A DNA stretch of 64,000 nt, taken from positions 1,116,001-1,180,000 of the forward strand of contig NZ_JAFCLG010000001.1 of NCBI RefSeq assembly GCF_018129685.1. Reading direction: 5' to 3'. Numbering within the stretch: the stretch's first letter is position 1; every line of letters starts with the position of its first letter. The notes under the pieces were generated by a model. It saw nothing but the letters and a program-made list of their open reading frames with translations, had not been told where the DNA came from and ran no database searches. Below are positions 1 through 8,366 of this stretch, piece after piece. A program made the translations under genes and the position numbers. This DNA is from Bradyrhizobium manausense. Its GTDB lineage: Bacteria > Pseudomonadota > Alphaproteobacteria > Rhizobiales > Xanthobacteraceae.

Positions 1-322
1 CAAGGACGTGATCAAGTCCGGCGGCGAATGGATCTCCTCGATCCAGCTCGAGGACATCGCCCTGTCCCACCCCGACGTGCTGCAAGCCGCAGTGGTCGCG
101 ATTGCGCATGAGAAGTGGCAGGAACGCCCCCTCCTCCTGGTCGTCCGCAAGAAGGGCGCAACCGTCGACGCGAAAACCCTGCTCGACCACATGCGTCCGA
201 AGATCGCGAGTTGGTGGATGCCGGATGCGGTCGAATTCCTGGACGAATTCCCGATGACAGGCACCGGCAAGGTGCTCAAATCGGCGCTGCGCGAAAAGTT
301 CAAAGGGTATCGCGTCGGCTAG
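1..322 (+). CDS. Acyl-CoA synthetase (AMP-binding family), C-terminal fragment cut by the window edge
   Basis: Only the last ~106 codons are present; the reading frame is open to base 2 and the gene begins outside the window. The visible part starts with [12 protein letters not shown], the A8-type hinge motif of adenylate-forming enzymes, and ends with [16 protein letters not shown], which holds the catalytic lysine that closes the active site during adenylation. These enzymes activate a carboxylic acid to acyl-AMP and then acyl-CoA in the cytoplasm. The motif form fits medium/long-chain fatty acyl-CoA ligases, but the substrate cannot be told from the C-terminus. The acyl-CoA dehydrogenase 56 bp downstream on the same strand suggests a shared acyl-CoA degradation unit. 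Confidence 0.9.
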   Translation, partial: KDVIKSGGEWISSIQLEDIALSHPDVLQAAVVAIAHEKWQERPLLLVVRKKGATVDAKTLLDHMRPKIASWWMPDAVEFLDEFPMTGTGKVLKSALREKFKGYRVG

Positions 323-378
323 GCCGGTCCTGCTCAGGACAAAGCCGTCACGCTGCCCGTCGATCGAGGAGACGACAC

Positions 379-1590
379 ATGCTCTACCCGATGTCGCCGA
401 AGGTGGTCGAGCTCAAGCGCAGGCTCGAGAGCTTCATGGACCGGCACATCTATCCGAACGAGGAGCGGTTCTACCGAGAGGCCGAAGAGCTCGGGCCGTG
501 GAAGGTCTATCCCGTGGTCGAGGAGCTGAAGCCGCTGGCGCGAGCCGAAGGTCTCTGGAACCTGTTCCTTCCGGAGTCCACCCATGGCGCAGGCCTCACC
601 AATCTCGAATACGCCCCGCTCTGCGAGGTGATGGGGCGGTCGCATCTCGCGCCCGAAGTGTTCAACTGCTCGGCGCCCGATACCGGCAACATGGAGGTGC
701 TGGAGCGTTACGGTACGACGGAAGACAAGGAGCGCTGGCTGAAGCCGCTGCTCGCGGGCGAAATCCGTTCCTGCTTCGCCATGACCGAACCTGCGGTCGC
801 ATCGTCGGATGCGACCAACATCGAGAGTTCGATCGTGCGCGACGGCGACCATTACGTCGTCAACGGTCGCAAATGGTACACGACCAACGCAACCGACCCG
901 CGCTGCAAGATCTGCATCTTCATGGGCAAGACCGATCCCGACAATCCGGACCGCCACAAGCAGCAATCCATGATCCTGGTGCCGATGGACACGCCCGGCA
1001 TCGAAGTGAAACGGCCCCTGCCCGTGTTCGGCTTCTACGGCGTGCCCGACCGCGCCTCCGAAGTCATCTTCACCAATGTGCGCGTGCCGAAACAGAACAT
1101 GCTGCTCGGCGAAGGCCGCGGCTTCGAGATCGCGCAGGGCCGCCTCGGCCCCGGCCGCATCCATCATTGCATGCGGCTGATCGGGCTTGCCGAACGCACG
1201 CTGGAAAAGATGTGCCGGCGCGTGCGCAGCCGCGTCGCCTTCGGCAAGCCGGTGTCCGAGCAGACCGTGACGCAGGAGCGCATCGCCGAATCCCGCATCA
1301 TGATCGAGCAGGCCCGGCTGCTGACGCTGAATGCCGCTTACGCGATGGACACGGTCGGCAACAAGGTGGCGAAAGCCGAGATCGCGATGATCAAGGTCGC
1401 CGTGCCCAACATGGCCTGCCAGATCATCGACTGGGCCATCCAGGCGCATGGCGGCGGCGGCACGTCCAACGATTTCGGCCTGACGCAAGCCTACGCCACC
1501 GCACGCCTGCTTCGCCTCGCCGACGGGCCGGACGAAGTGCACCGGAACCAGATCGCGCGGTTTGAGCTGAAGAAATATTCGAACGCGTAG
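379..1590 (+). CDS. Acyl-CoA dehydrogenase family protein
   Basis: A 403-residue flavoprotein that would oxidise an acyl-CoA to the 2-enoyl-CoA and pass electrons to ETF. The helical N-terminal domain, the middle beta domain with [17 protein letters not shown] (FAD and substrate contact) and the C-terminal helical domain with [11 protein letters not shown] and [14 protein letters not shown] are all recognisable, and the length is normal. The frame is open upstream to 115, but the ATG at 379 is preceded by GAGGAGA at a good distance and gives the usual family N-terminus. It resembles the ACAD10/ACAD11-like branch more than short-chain enzymes. It probably works with the CoA ligase just upstream; the substrate is unknown. 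Confidence 0.9.
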   Translation: MLYPMSPKVVELKRRLESFMDRHIYPNEERFYREAEELGPWKVYPVVEELKPLARAEGLWNLFLPESTHGAGLTNLEYAPLCEVMGRSHLAPEVFNCSAPDTGNMEVLERYGTTEDKERWLKPLLAGEIRSCFAMTEPAVASSDATNIESSIVRDGDHYVVNGRKWYTTNATDPRCKICIFMGKTDPDNPDRHKQQSMILVPMDTPGIEVKRPLPVFGFYGVPDRASEVIFTNVRVPKQNMLLGEGRGFEIAQGRLGPGRIHHCMRLIGLAERTLEKMCRRVRSRVAFGKPVSEQTVTQERIAESRIMIEQARLLTLNAAYAMDTVGNKVAKAEIAMIKVAVPNMACQIIDWAIQAHGGGGTSNDFGLTQAYATARLLRLADGPDEVHRNQIARFELKKYSNA

Positions 1591-1794
1591 AGACAACCAG
1601 GGCGCGGACTCACTAGCGCCGAGCCAGCCGACGGGACGGCCGCGATGTGCGCGAAAGCGGACACATTATGCTCACGCTGAGTTTGTCGAGTTTGACCCGA
1701 AGCGGCCGCATAGATGGCTTGGAACGGATGTCAATCGCAAGTGAATGATGTAACGTCCCGCCAGCAAGGCTGACCTACGCGAATGAGGTACCGC

Positions 1795-2769
1795 ATGAGG
1801 CGGCGGAAATTCATTGCACTAGCAGGAGGCACCGCCGCCTGGTCGATTGCGGCACGCGCCGGACAAACAGCAATGCCAGTGATGGGATTGCTGGCATTGG
1901 CGCGACCAGCTTGGGTAATGAATGCAATCCATGCCGGTCTCAAGGAGGCCGGTTACGAGGATGGCCGCAATCTCACCATCGTCGAACGCTCAGCCAACGG
2001 CCAGTTCGACCGGCTGCCTGCGCTCGCGGAAAGTCTGGTCAGGAGCCAGGTGGACGCCATCTTTGCGACGGGATCACCGGTCCCGGCACGCCTCGCCAAA
2101 GCGGCGACCACGACCATACCCATCGTCTTTGCTTATGGCGGAGATCCAGTCGCAGACGGCCTTGTCGATAGCCTTAATCACCCCGGTGGAAACGTCACAG
2201 GCGCCACCTTTATAGGTGCCGCGTTGCTCGCGAAGCGAATGGAGATAATAAGAGAGATATTGCCGCGGGCAACTGAGGTGGCGCTGCTGGTTAATCCCCA
2301 GGGCACACTTGCGGAGCGCCAGATCGAGGAAGGCAAGGCAGCGGCAACGGCCCTGGAGCAACATCTTCACGTACTCAATACCAGCACCATCAGCGACGTG
2401 GATGTGGCATTTGAGACCATGGCGCAGTTGAAGATCGAAGCCTTCATCGTGAGCACCGACCCGTTCTTTGGCTTTGTTGGCCATGACCGAATTGCCAGCC
2501 AAGCCCTGCACTACAAAATTCCGGGTATCTACACTGGGCGCGAGGAGGTAGACACCGGAGGATTGATTAGCTACGGCCCCGACAAGACAGACACTTGGCG
2601 TCAGGCGGCCATTTATGTCGGTCGTATACTTAAAGGTGAAAAGGCCTCTGATTTGCCGGTCATGCAGCCAACTAAATTTGAGTTGGTAATCAATCTGAAA
2701 ATAGCGAACGAGATCGGCCTAACTATTCCCACGACGCTCCTCAGTCGGGCGGACGCGGTGATCGAATAG
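1795..2769 (+). CDS. ABC transporter substrate-binding protein (ABC_sub_bind / TrpX-like), orphan
   Basis: A 324-residue periplasmic binding protein of the family annotated as ABC_sub_bind, abundant in Bradyrhizobium. The N-terminus MRRRKFIALAGGTAA has an RRRKF twin-arginine-like motif and a hydrophobic stretch, so export is likely. The body shows the two Rossmann-like lobes, with IFATGSPVPARLAK and GGDPVADGLVDSLNHPGGNVTG as family hallmarks. An in-frame ATG lies at 1783, but ATGAGG just before 1795 makes a better ribosome site. No permease or ATPase gene is adjacent. Codon and base use are visibly more AT-rich in the second half than in the flanking genes, which suggests a separate origin. 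Ligand unknown. Confidence 0.75.
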   Translation: MRRRKFIALAGGTAAWSIAARAGQTAMPVMGLLALARPAWVMNAIHAGLKEAGYEDGRNLTIVERSANGQFDRLPALAESLVRSQVDAIFATGSPVPARLAKAATTTIPIVFAYGGDPVADGLVDSLNHPGGNVTGATFIGAALLAKRMEIIREILPRATEVALLVNPQGTLAERQIEEGKAAATALEQHLHVLNTSTISDVDVAFETMAQLKIEAFIVSTDPFFGFVGHDRIASQALHYKIPGIYTGREEVDTGGLISYGPDKTDTWRQAAIYVGRILKGEKASDLPVMQPTKFELVINLKIANEIGLTIPTTLLSRADAVIE

Positions 2770-2897
2770 AGATGTGGTTTGCTGCTGCGCATGAGTTCAG
2801 TAGTGGCCCTTCAGCGACCTCGGCAGACGTCCGCTTTCCCGCCGCTGTCAGGGGTTGAGCGGACATCAGGCGGCCAGCTCCTTAATGAGTGCACAGC

Positions 2898-3284
2898 CTA
2901 GTTCAGCACTTCCACGGTCGCCGAGCGCCCTGCGACGAGCGACACGTTGTCCGGCACCCGATCCAGCGCGATGCGCACGGGCACGCGCTGGGCGAGCCGC
3001 ACCCAGCTGAAGGTCGGGTTGACGTTGGCGAGCAGGCTTGCGCCCTCGGCACTGTCGCGGTCCTCGATGCCGGCGGCGATGCTCTCGACATGGCCCGACA
3101 GCGTGCCTCTCTCGCCCATCAGGCGAACCTGCACCTTGTCGCCGACGCGGATGCGCGCGAGCTTGGTCTCTTCGAAATAACCTTCGACGTTCAGCGTGTC
3201 GCTGTCGACCAGCGCCATCACACCCTTGCCGGCGGAACGGCAGCCAGACGCATCGGGAGCTCCTGAAAAGGGGGGCGCCGCCAT
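2898..3284 (-). pseudogene. Remnant of an HlyD/EmrA-type membrane fusion protein (C-terminal part only)
   Basis: The 128-codon open frame contains only the C-terminal beta-barrel region of an AaeA/EmrA-like periplasmic adaptor: VMALVDSDTLNVEGYFEETK, then VGDKVQVRLMG and VPVRIALDRVPDN, ending in GRSATVEVLN. Full-length members have about 300-400 residues with an N-terminal membrane anchor and a coiled-coil hairpin, and both are missing here. The first ~20 codons have no similarity that I recognise and run into the region upstream of the amidohydrolase gene. No outer-membrane or inner-membrane efflux partner is nearby. I read this as a 5'-truncated, inactive gene; recognisable homology starts near 3221. 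Confidence 0.7.
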
Positions 3285-3455
3285 GCCGGGCGCAATCGAG
3301 GCGTGATAGCCCAGGCGTGCGCCAGCCGCCAGACCAGCCCGCGTCTACCAGCTATCGCGGCTTTCGATATGGCGGCCGTCCCTTCGTTTCCGCTACATTG
3401 CCGCCCAATCAGGACCTCGCCGACTGCGATGAGCCCGCCAACCAGATTCCGTGCC

Positions 3456-4733
3456 ATGGCCGCCCCGCCTGCCTTCGACCTGATCTTCCGCAACGCCCTG
3501 TTGCGATCGTCCGCCGCACCCGTCGATATCGGCGTGAGGAACGGACGCATTGCCGCGATCGAGCCAAGGCTTGAGCCAAGGCTTGACCCAAGGCTCGACC
3601 CAAGGCTTGCCTGCGAGGCCGTCGAGATCGACGTCGCGGGGCGGCTGGCGCTGCCCGGCTTCGTCGACAGCCACATCCATCTCGACAAGGCCTGCCTGCT
3701 CGAGCGCTGCGGCCACATCCACGGAACGCTCGGTGATGCCATCCGCGCCGTCTCGGCGATGAAGCGGGATTTCACCAGCGAGGATGTCTATGCGCGCGGC
3801 GCCAAAGTGCTCGAACGCGCCATCGTGCACGGCACGACGCGGATGCGCACCCATGTCGAGATCGACCCGCGCATCGGGCTGCGCAGCTTCGAGGCGATCA
3901 AGCAGCTTAAGCGCGATTACGCCTGGGCGATCGATCTGTCGCTGTGCGTCTTCCCGCAGGAAGGCCTCACCAACGATCCCGGAGCGGAGGAGCTGCTGGT
4001 CGAGGCCCTGCGCGATGGCGCGGACGCGATCGGCGGTTGCCCCTATACCGACACCGATCCCAACGCGCATCTGGCGCGCATTTTCGACCTCGCGCGGCAG
4101 TTCGACCTCGACGTCGATCTCCATCTCGACTTCGATCTCGATCCCTCCTGGTCGCATCTCCAGGAGGTCTGCCGGCAGACCGAGCAGCGCAATTACGGGG
4201 GGCGTGTGGCGATCGGTCACGTCACAAAACTCTCGGCCTTGCCGCCGGAGCGGCTGAAGGCCGCCACGGCGCAACTGGCGAAGGCCGGCGTCGCCGTCAC
4301 CGTGCTGCCGGCGACCGATCTCTATCTGATGGGGCGCGAGGCCACCCACAACGCACCGCGCGGACTGACACTGGCACACAAGCTCGCGGCCGACGGCATC
4401 GTCTGCTCGGTCGCGACCAACAATGTGCTCAATCCCTTCACGCCGTTTGGCGATGCCTCGCTGCTGCGAATGGCGAACTTCTACGCCAACGTCGCCCACG
4501 CGTCCGTCGGCGATTTCGACACCTGCCTCGATCTCGTCACCGAGCTGCCGGCACGGCTGATGAACCTCAAGGACTACGGAATTTCGGTTGGAAACCCCGC
4601 CGACCTCGTCGTGCTTGACATCAAGGACAGCCGATTTGCCATCGCCGCGCTGCCGGATATCCTGATGGGCTTCAAGAACGGCCGGCAGACATTTGAGCGA
4701 TCACCCGCCAAGCTGCTGTCCCCACGTCACTAA
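3456..4733 (+). CDS. Amidohydrolase, cytosine deaminase / AtzC-like
   Basis: About 425 residues from this start; upstream in-frame starts at 3429 and 3303 cannot be excluded. The protein has the amidohydrolase plan: a small beta-sandwich from both ends around a TIM barrel with the metal motif DSHIHLDK, then VDLHLDFDL, a GHVTK histidine and ATNNVLNPFTPFG, which takes the place of the usual aspartate strand. HIHLDK is typical of cytosine deaminase and isopropylammelide hydrolase relatives, so hydrolytic deamination of an N-heterocycle is the best guess. Codons 36-51 consist of a tandem 12-bp repeat that gives a charged RLEPRLDPRLDPRL stretch in the N-terminal sandwich. It is followed on the same strand by a second amidohydrolase of the same type. 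Confidence 0.8.
   Translation: MAAPPAFDLIFRNALLRSSAAPVDIGVRNGRIAAIEPRLEPRLDPRLDPRLACEAVEIDVAGRLALPGFVDSHIHLDKACLLERCGHIHGTLGDAIRAVSAMKRDFTSEDVYARGAKVLERAIVHGTTRMRTHVEIDPRIGLRSFEAIKQLKRDYAWAIDLSLCVFPQEGLTNDPGAEELLVEALRDGADAIGGCPYTDTDPNAHLARIFDLARQFDLDVDLHLDFDLDPSWSHLQEVCRQTEQRNYGGRVAIGHVTKLSALPPERLKAATAQLAKAGVAVTVLPATDLYLMGREATHNAPRGLTLAHKLAADGIVCSVATNNVLNPFTPFGDASLLRMANFYANVAHASVGDFDTCLDLVTELPARLMNLKDYGISVGNPADLVVLDIKDSRFAIAALPDILMGFKNGRQTFERSPAKLLSPRH
3561..3608 (+). repeat. Four tandem 12-bp units inside the amidohydrolase gene
   Basis: Four consecutive copies of a 12-mer of the form GASCCAAGGCTY run from 3561 to 3608. The first two are identical, the third and fourth differ by one or two bases. 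Each unit adds the four residues E/D-P-R-L, so copy-number change would keep the frame. Confidence 0.9.
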
Positions 4734-4769
4734 ATCGCGCAGCACCAAACCGACCAACGGAGCAAACGG

Positions 4770-5975
4770 GTGACCTTCGACAAGATCTTCCTGAACGCAC
4801 GCTTCGACGGTGGAGCGCAGCATCACATCGCGGTCGAGGACGGTCGCATCGCCGCGCTCCTGCCGGCCGACGCGCCCGCAAGCGGCGCCGAGACGGTTGA
4901 CCTCGGCAATGCCCTCGTCGTTCCCGGCTTCGTCGAGGGTCATATCCATCTCGACACCAGCTTCTATGGCGATGCCTGGCGTCCGCACAAGCCGTGCACT
5001 GACGGATTCAACGTGCACGAACGCGTCGCCTTCCAGGCCCAGAACATGGCCGCGGCCGCGCCGATGGAGGTGCGGGCGCGCAACCAGCTCGATCTCTGCA
5101 TCGGCCACGGCTCGACGCAGATGCGCAGCCACGTCATGGTCGACGGCTCCGTCGGGCTGAAATCGCTCGAGACGATCTTGCGCGTACGGGAGGAATACAA
5201 GGGCTTGATCGACATCCAGCTCGTCGCCTTTCCGCAGAGCGGCATCCTGACATGCCCGGGCACACCGGAATTGCTCGACGCGGCGATCGGCCTCGGCGCG
5301 AACCTCGTCGGCGGGCTCGATCCTGCGAGCTTCGATCGCGATGTCGAGAAGCATCTCGACGTCGTGTTCGGCGTCGCCGAAAAGCGCGGCGTCGACGTCG
5401 ACATTCACCTGCACGACATGGGCTCGCTGGGCGCGTTCGAGATCGAGCAGATCGCCGCGAGGACGCGCGCGCTCGGCATGGAGGGCCATGTCGCCATCAG
5501 CCACGCCTACGGGCTCGGCGACATCTCCACCGATCATCTCAAGAGCGTCGCCGAAATCCTCGCCCGCTCCGGCGTCGCCATCATGACCAATGCGCCGGGG
5601 GCGCGCGCCTTTCCGCCGATCCTGATCCTGCGCAATGCCGGGGTCACCGTGTTCAGCGGCAACGACAACATCCGCGATTCCTGGTGGCCCTATGGTGATG
5701 GCGACATGCTGCGCCGGGCCATGACGCTCGGCTATCGCTCCGGCTTCAACGTCGATGAGGAACTGCGCGTCGCGTTCGATGTCGTCACTGAGGCGGGCGC
5801 CAGGGCGCTGCGGCTGGAGGGCTACGGTCTACGTGTCGGCGCAAAGGCCGATTTTGTCACGCTGAACGCGGAGCACGTTCCGGAAGCCGTGGTCGCGGCG
5901 CCGCAGGGCCGCGCGGTTTACAAGGCAGGTATGCTCGTCGCGTCTAACGGGGTGATCGTCGGGAAAAGCGGCTGA
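4770..5975 (+). CDS. Amidohydrolase, cytosine deaminase-like
   Basis: A 401-residue cytoplasmic hydrolase that starts with GTG, with GGAG about 8 bases upstream. The order of metal and catalytic motifs is GHIHLDTSFYGD (HxH), VDIHLHDMG, AISHAYGLGD and FSGNDNIRDSWWPYGDGDML, whose aspartate would be the catalytic base. The HLD after HxH and the DSWWPYG strand fit the cytosine deaminase branch. It follows the previous amidohydrolase by 36 bp on the same strand, so the two are probably co-transcribed and may act on successive amide or amine groups of one nitrogen compound. No transporter or regulator in the immediate neighbourhood points to a substrate. Confidence 0.8.
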   Translation: MTFDKIFLNARFDGGAQHHIAVEDGRIAALLPADAPASGAETVDLGNALVVPGFVEGHIHLDTSFYGDAWRPHKPCTDGFNVHERVAFQAQNMAAAAPMEVRARNQLDLCIGHGSTQMRSHVMVDGSVGLKSLETILRVREEYKGLIDIQLVAFPQSGILTCPGTPELLDAAIGLGANLVGGLDPASFDRDVEKHLDVVFGVAEKRGVDVDIHLHDMGSLGAFEIEQIAARTRALGMEGHVAISHAYGLGDISTDHLKSVAEILARSGVAIMTNAPGARAFPPILILRNAGVTVFSGNDNIRDSWWPYGDGDMLRRAMTLGYRSGFNVDEELRVAFDVVTEAGARALRLEGYGLRVGAKADFVTLNAEHVPEAVVAAPQGRAVYKAGMLVASNGVIVGKSG

Positions 5976-6123
5976 TTATCGGACCTTTCAGCCCGATTTA
6001 CCCCCAGTTCTCCTGCAAAACCGAGTCCAGTAGAATCCCGGACAGTAGCTCCCCGCGTTGCCAGTAAGGTCAGGCTAACCATACTGGGACTTGCGCACTG
6101 ATCATCTGAGTTGGGCGGAGAGT

Positions 6124-6447
6124 ATGGGTATGTTCGGCGCATTCAGCAGCATCGATTATCAGTCCATCCGGGCCAGCACGCCCGCCGAGACGGCCATCAA
6201 GCGCTTGAATGGCATCGGCGAGGTTCTGTCGGGCCTCGATATCTCGGAAATTCACTCGCAGGCCGACATGTCCCGGGCGCTCTGGACGCTCGATACCGCC
6301 GACAAGTGCGTTCGCATGATCCTGACCGAGTTCCGCAGCGCGCGAACCACGGACGTCGTCCGTGAGGCCAAGAGTCTGATCGGCTTGATCGAAGCCGCGC
6401 GCGACGAGATCTCGGGCTTGCGCGACGATGGCCGGATCCTGAGCTAA
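6124..6447 (+). CDS. Conserved-looking small hypothetical protein
   Basis: A 107-residue predicted cytoplasmic helical protein beginning MGMFGAFSSIDYQS; I do not recognise a family. It is rich in charged and hydrophobic heptad-like segments (RALWTLDTADKCVRMILTEF and VREAKSLIGLIEAARDEI) and has no signal peptide or membrane helix. The ATG at 6124 follows GGCGGAGAGT, a good ribosome site; a TTG at 6091 would add 11 residues with no better signal. It stands alone, convergent with the dehydrogenase gene beyond the palindromes at 6449-6548. Confidence 0.6.
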   Translation: MGMFGAFSSIDYQSIRASTPAETAIKRLNGIGEVLSGLDISEIHSQADMSRALWTLDTADKCVRMILTEFRSARTTDVVREAKSLIGLIEAARDEISGLRDDGRILS

Positions 6448-6448
6448 A

Positions 6449-6495
6449 GCATGATCCGGAAAAGTGCGAAGCGGTTTTCCGGAAAGATCATGCGC
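6449..6495. repeat. Dispersed 47-bp palindromic repeat, copy 1
   Basis: The element starts GCATGATCCGGAAAAG and ends CTTTCCGGATCATGC-like in imperfect inverted orientation. The reverse complement of 61250-61296 matches it at nearly every base, so it is a dispersed family of small palindromes. It begins just after the stop codon of the gene at 6124-6447. Confidence 0.8.
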
Positions 6496-6505
6496 AAACA
6501 ACAAT

Positions 6506-6548
6506 CTAAAGCGCGATGACGATTCATCCAAATCTCATCGCGCTTTAG
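6506..6548. terminator. Strong hairpin between convergent genes, possible bidirectional terminator
   Basis: CTAAAGCGCGATGA at 6506-6519 pairs perfectly with TCATCGCGCTTTAG at 6535-6548, with a 15-base loop. It lies between two convergent genes, where a two-way terminator is expected, but there is no long T-tract, so termination is inferred from position and stem strength. Confidence 0.45.
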
Positions 6549-6558
6549 GCCGGCGCGT

Positions 6559-7473
6559 TTAGCGCTTGATCCTCGCCAGAATGCGATCCGCCTCGATACG
6601 CCAATCGGCGCTCCGGGCGAACTCCGTCGTTCCCTTCGTGCCGAACAGGCCTTCATCGGCGAGATCGGCAACCCAGGCCTGCCGCTCGGCCGTTCCTTGC
6701 GCAGACCACGGCGTCAGCCCCGCCTCGCGTACGGTTTCGGCAACCTCGCGCACTTCTTCGGCGCGGCGGCGGCCTTGCTCGATCACGCGCTGGAAGAAAT
6801 AAGCGCCCTGCTTCTCCCAATCGATGCTCGGGAATGTCTCGGTGAGTGAAGCAAGCACCGCGTCCTCGACGCCATAGGCGCGTGCGGTGGTAAAACTCTC
6901 GATGACCATGGCCTCCAGGCCCTTGATCATGATGCTGCGGCACATTTTCACCGCTGAGGACACGCCGAGCTTGTCGCTCGCAACCCTGGCCGCAAAGCCG
7001 ATCGCATTCAGCAGCGGCTCGAGCTCCTTCGCACCGGGTCCCCCGAGCAGCAGAGGTACCTTGATCCGATAGGGCGGCACCGAGGTCATCACCGCGCCCT
7101 CGACATAGCGACCCGCCGCACCGTCGATCAGCGCCGCCGCGCGCTGCTTGGCGCCGGGGGATGCAGAGTTGAAATCGAGAAACCAGGTGCCCTGGTTGAT
7201 CGTATCAGCGCAGGCTTTTGCGACGGGTACGGCCTGGCTTGCCGTCACCGCTGAAATGATGAGATCGGATTTCGCGGTCAGTTCGGCATGAGAAGCTGCG
7301 AGCAACACGCCGAACCTGGCCGCATGCTCTTGCAGCGCAGCGCCCTGCTCGCCTCCGAGCTTGATGTCGTAAGCCGCGACCTTGATGTCCTGCTGGCGCA
7401 AATCCTCGGCGAGAATCCGGCCGACCTCACCATAGCCCACCAGCCCGACCTGCCACCGCCTCGGATCCGCCAT
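6559..7473 (-). CDS. NAD(P)-dependent 6-phosphogluconate dehydrogenase-like oxidoreductase with DUF1932 domain
   Basis: 304 residues. The N-terminal Rossmann fold shows VGLVGYGEVGRILAEDL, a GxGxxG-type motif, followed by SDLIISAVTASQ and FLDFNSASPG, as in beta-hydroxyacid dehydrogenases. The C-terminal helical domain, with KMCRSIMIKGLEAMVIES, is the DUF1932 type. The lysine of SSAVKMCRSIMIKG is the likely catalytic residue. Its start codon overlaps the stop of the upstream gene (TGATG), so it is the last gene of the tetR-ligI-dctA-galB-ligK operon. By context it could oxidise or reduce an acidic ring-cleavage intermediate, but it is not the Gfo/Idh-type LigC. Exact reaction unknown. Confidence 0.75.
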   Translation of the reverse strand: MADPRRWQVGLVGYGEVGRILAEDLRQQDIKVAAYDIKLGGEQGAALQEHAARFGVLLAASHAELTAKSDLIISAVTASQAVPVAKACADTINQGTWFLDFNSASPGAKQRAAALIDGAAGRYVEGAVMTSVPPYRIKVPLLLGGPGAKELEPLLNAIGFAARVASDKLGVSSAVKMCRSIMIKGLEAMVIESFTTARAYGVEDAVLASLTETFPSIDWEKQGAYFFQRVIEQGRRRAEEVREVAETVREAGLTPWSAQGTAERQAWVADLADEGLFGTKGTTEFARSADWRIEADRILARIKR

Positions 7474-8342
7474 CAGTTCAGTCCTCGTGTCGTCTCGTCG
7501 AACAGCTCCTCGACCGCATAGCGGCGCGGGATCAGCGCCTGCTGGAATGCGTAGTCCACGATCAGCTCCAACGGTTTTCTGTTGGCCTCGATCCCAAACG
7601 GAAGGAGGTCCGGCGTCGCCGCTGGCCCCGCCTGTTCCTTGTTCCGCTTGAGCAGATCATAGACGCCCGCGACCACGTCGGGGCGCGATTTTGCCAGCCG
7701 CCCGGTCACGACCACGAGATGATTGACCGGCACCACGCCGCGGCGGGCGTACCATTTGGCGGCTTCCGCGGCCGGATCGGGAAACAATGATGTCAGCCTG
7801 GGATCGTTCGACGTCTCGCCAAGGACTGCGTCGACCTCGCCGTCGAGCAGCATCTGCAAGACCTTCTTGTCCTTTGGCGCACGCTCGGTGGTGTCGACAT
7901 ACTCAGCGACATGCGGATCCTCGAACGTGACCCACTTGATCTTGTCGAGATCGACGCCGTAATCGTTGGCGAGGATGCCCCTGATCCAGGCGCCGGTCGT
8001 CGTCGTAAACGAGCGGATGCCGACGCGCTTGCCCTCGAGATCACCAGGGCCAAGCGTCCCGTGCGCTGGATTGTACAGCGCATAGGCGTGCTGGAAGCGG
8101 CCTAGCATGGTCGCCGGCAGGAGCACGAGCGGCTTGCCGTGCGCCTTCGCCATCAGATAGGTGACGATGGCCATCTCGCAGACGTCAAACGCCTGCTCGC
8201 GCACCATCGGCTTGAACGCCGTATTGGTCGGCGTGTACTCGATGAAGTCGAGATCAAACAGCGCGGAGCGGAGCTCGCCGCTCTTCACCGCCTTGACATG
8301 GGGGTGACTGCCGAGCACGGCCCTCAGCTTGAGACGATCCAT
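7473..8342 (-). CDS. 4,5-dihydroxyphthalate decarboxylase-like protein (periplasmic-binding-protein fold, no signal peptide)
   Basis: 289 residues with the two-lobed binding-protein fold and the segment order of Pht5-type 4,5-dihydroxyphthalate decarboxylases: AFDVCEMAIVTYL, then DLEGKRVGIRSFTTTTGAWIRGIL with DYGVDLDKIKWV, then MLLDGEVDAVLGE and LFPDPAAEAAKWY. No signal peptide is visible, so the protein should stay in the cytoplasm, which suits an enzyme better than a transport receptor. 4,5-Dihydroxyphthalate decarboxylation yields protocatechuate, which would feed the neighbouring lower pathway. Homologues are often annotated only as ABC binding proteins, so the enzymatic role is an inference from fold and context. 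Confidence 0.6.
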   Translation of the reverse strand: MDRLKLRAVLGSHPHVKAVKSGELRSALFDLDFIEYTPTNTAFKPMVREQAFDVCEMAIVTYLMAKAHGKPLVLLPATMLGRFQHAYALYNPAHGTLGPGDLEGKRVGIRSFTTTTGAWIRGILANDYGVDLDKIKWVTFEDPHVAEYVDTTERAPKDKKVLQMLLDGEVDAVLGETSNDPRLTSLFPDPAAEAAKWYARRGVVPVNHLVVVTGRLAKSRPDVVAGVYDLLKRNKEQAGPAATPDLLPFGIEANRKPLELIVDYAFQQALIPRRYAVEELFDETTRGLN

Positions 8343-8366
8343 CGCTGCGCTCCGCTTCTCTTCCCT

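Noticed and set aside
334-1596. Long minus-strand open frame (420 codons)
   Set aside because: It is antisense to the acyl-CoA dehydrogenase gene; the translation is low-complexity, rich in His, Arg, Gly and Ala, as expected from GC-rich third positions, and has no recognisable domain.
2620-2640. TCGTATAC resembling half of the nicotinate operator
   Set aside because: It lies inside a coding sequence, has no symmetric second half and is far from any promoter.
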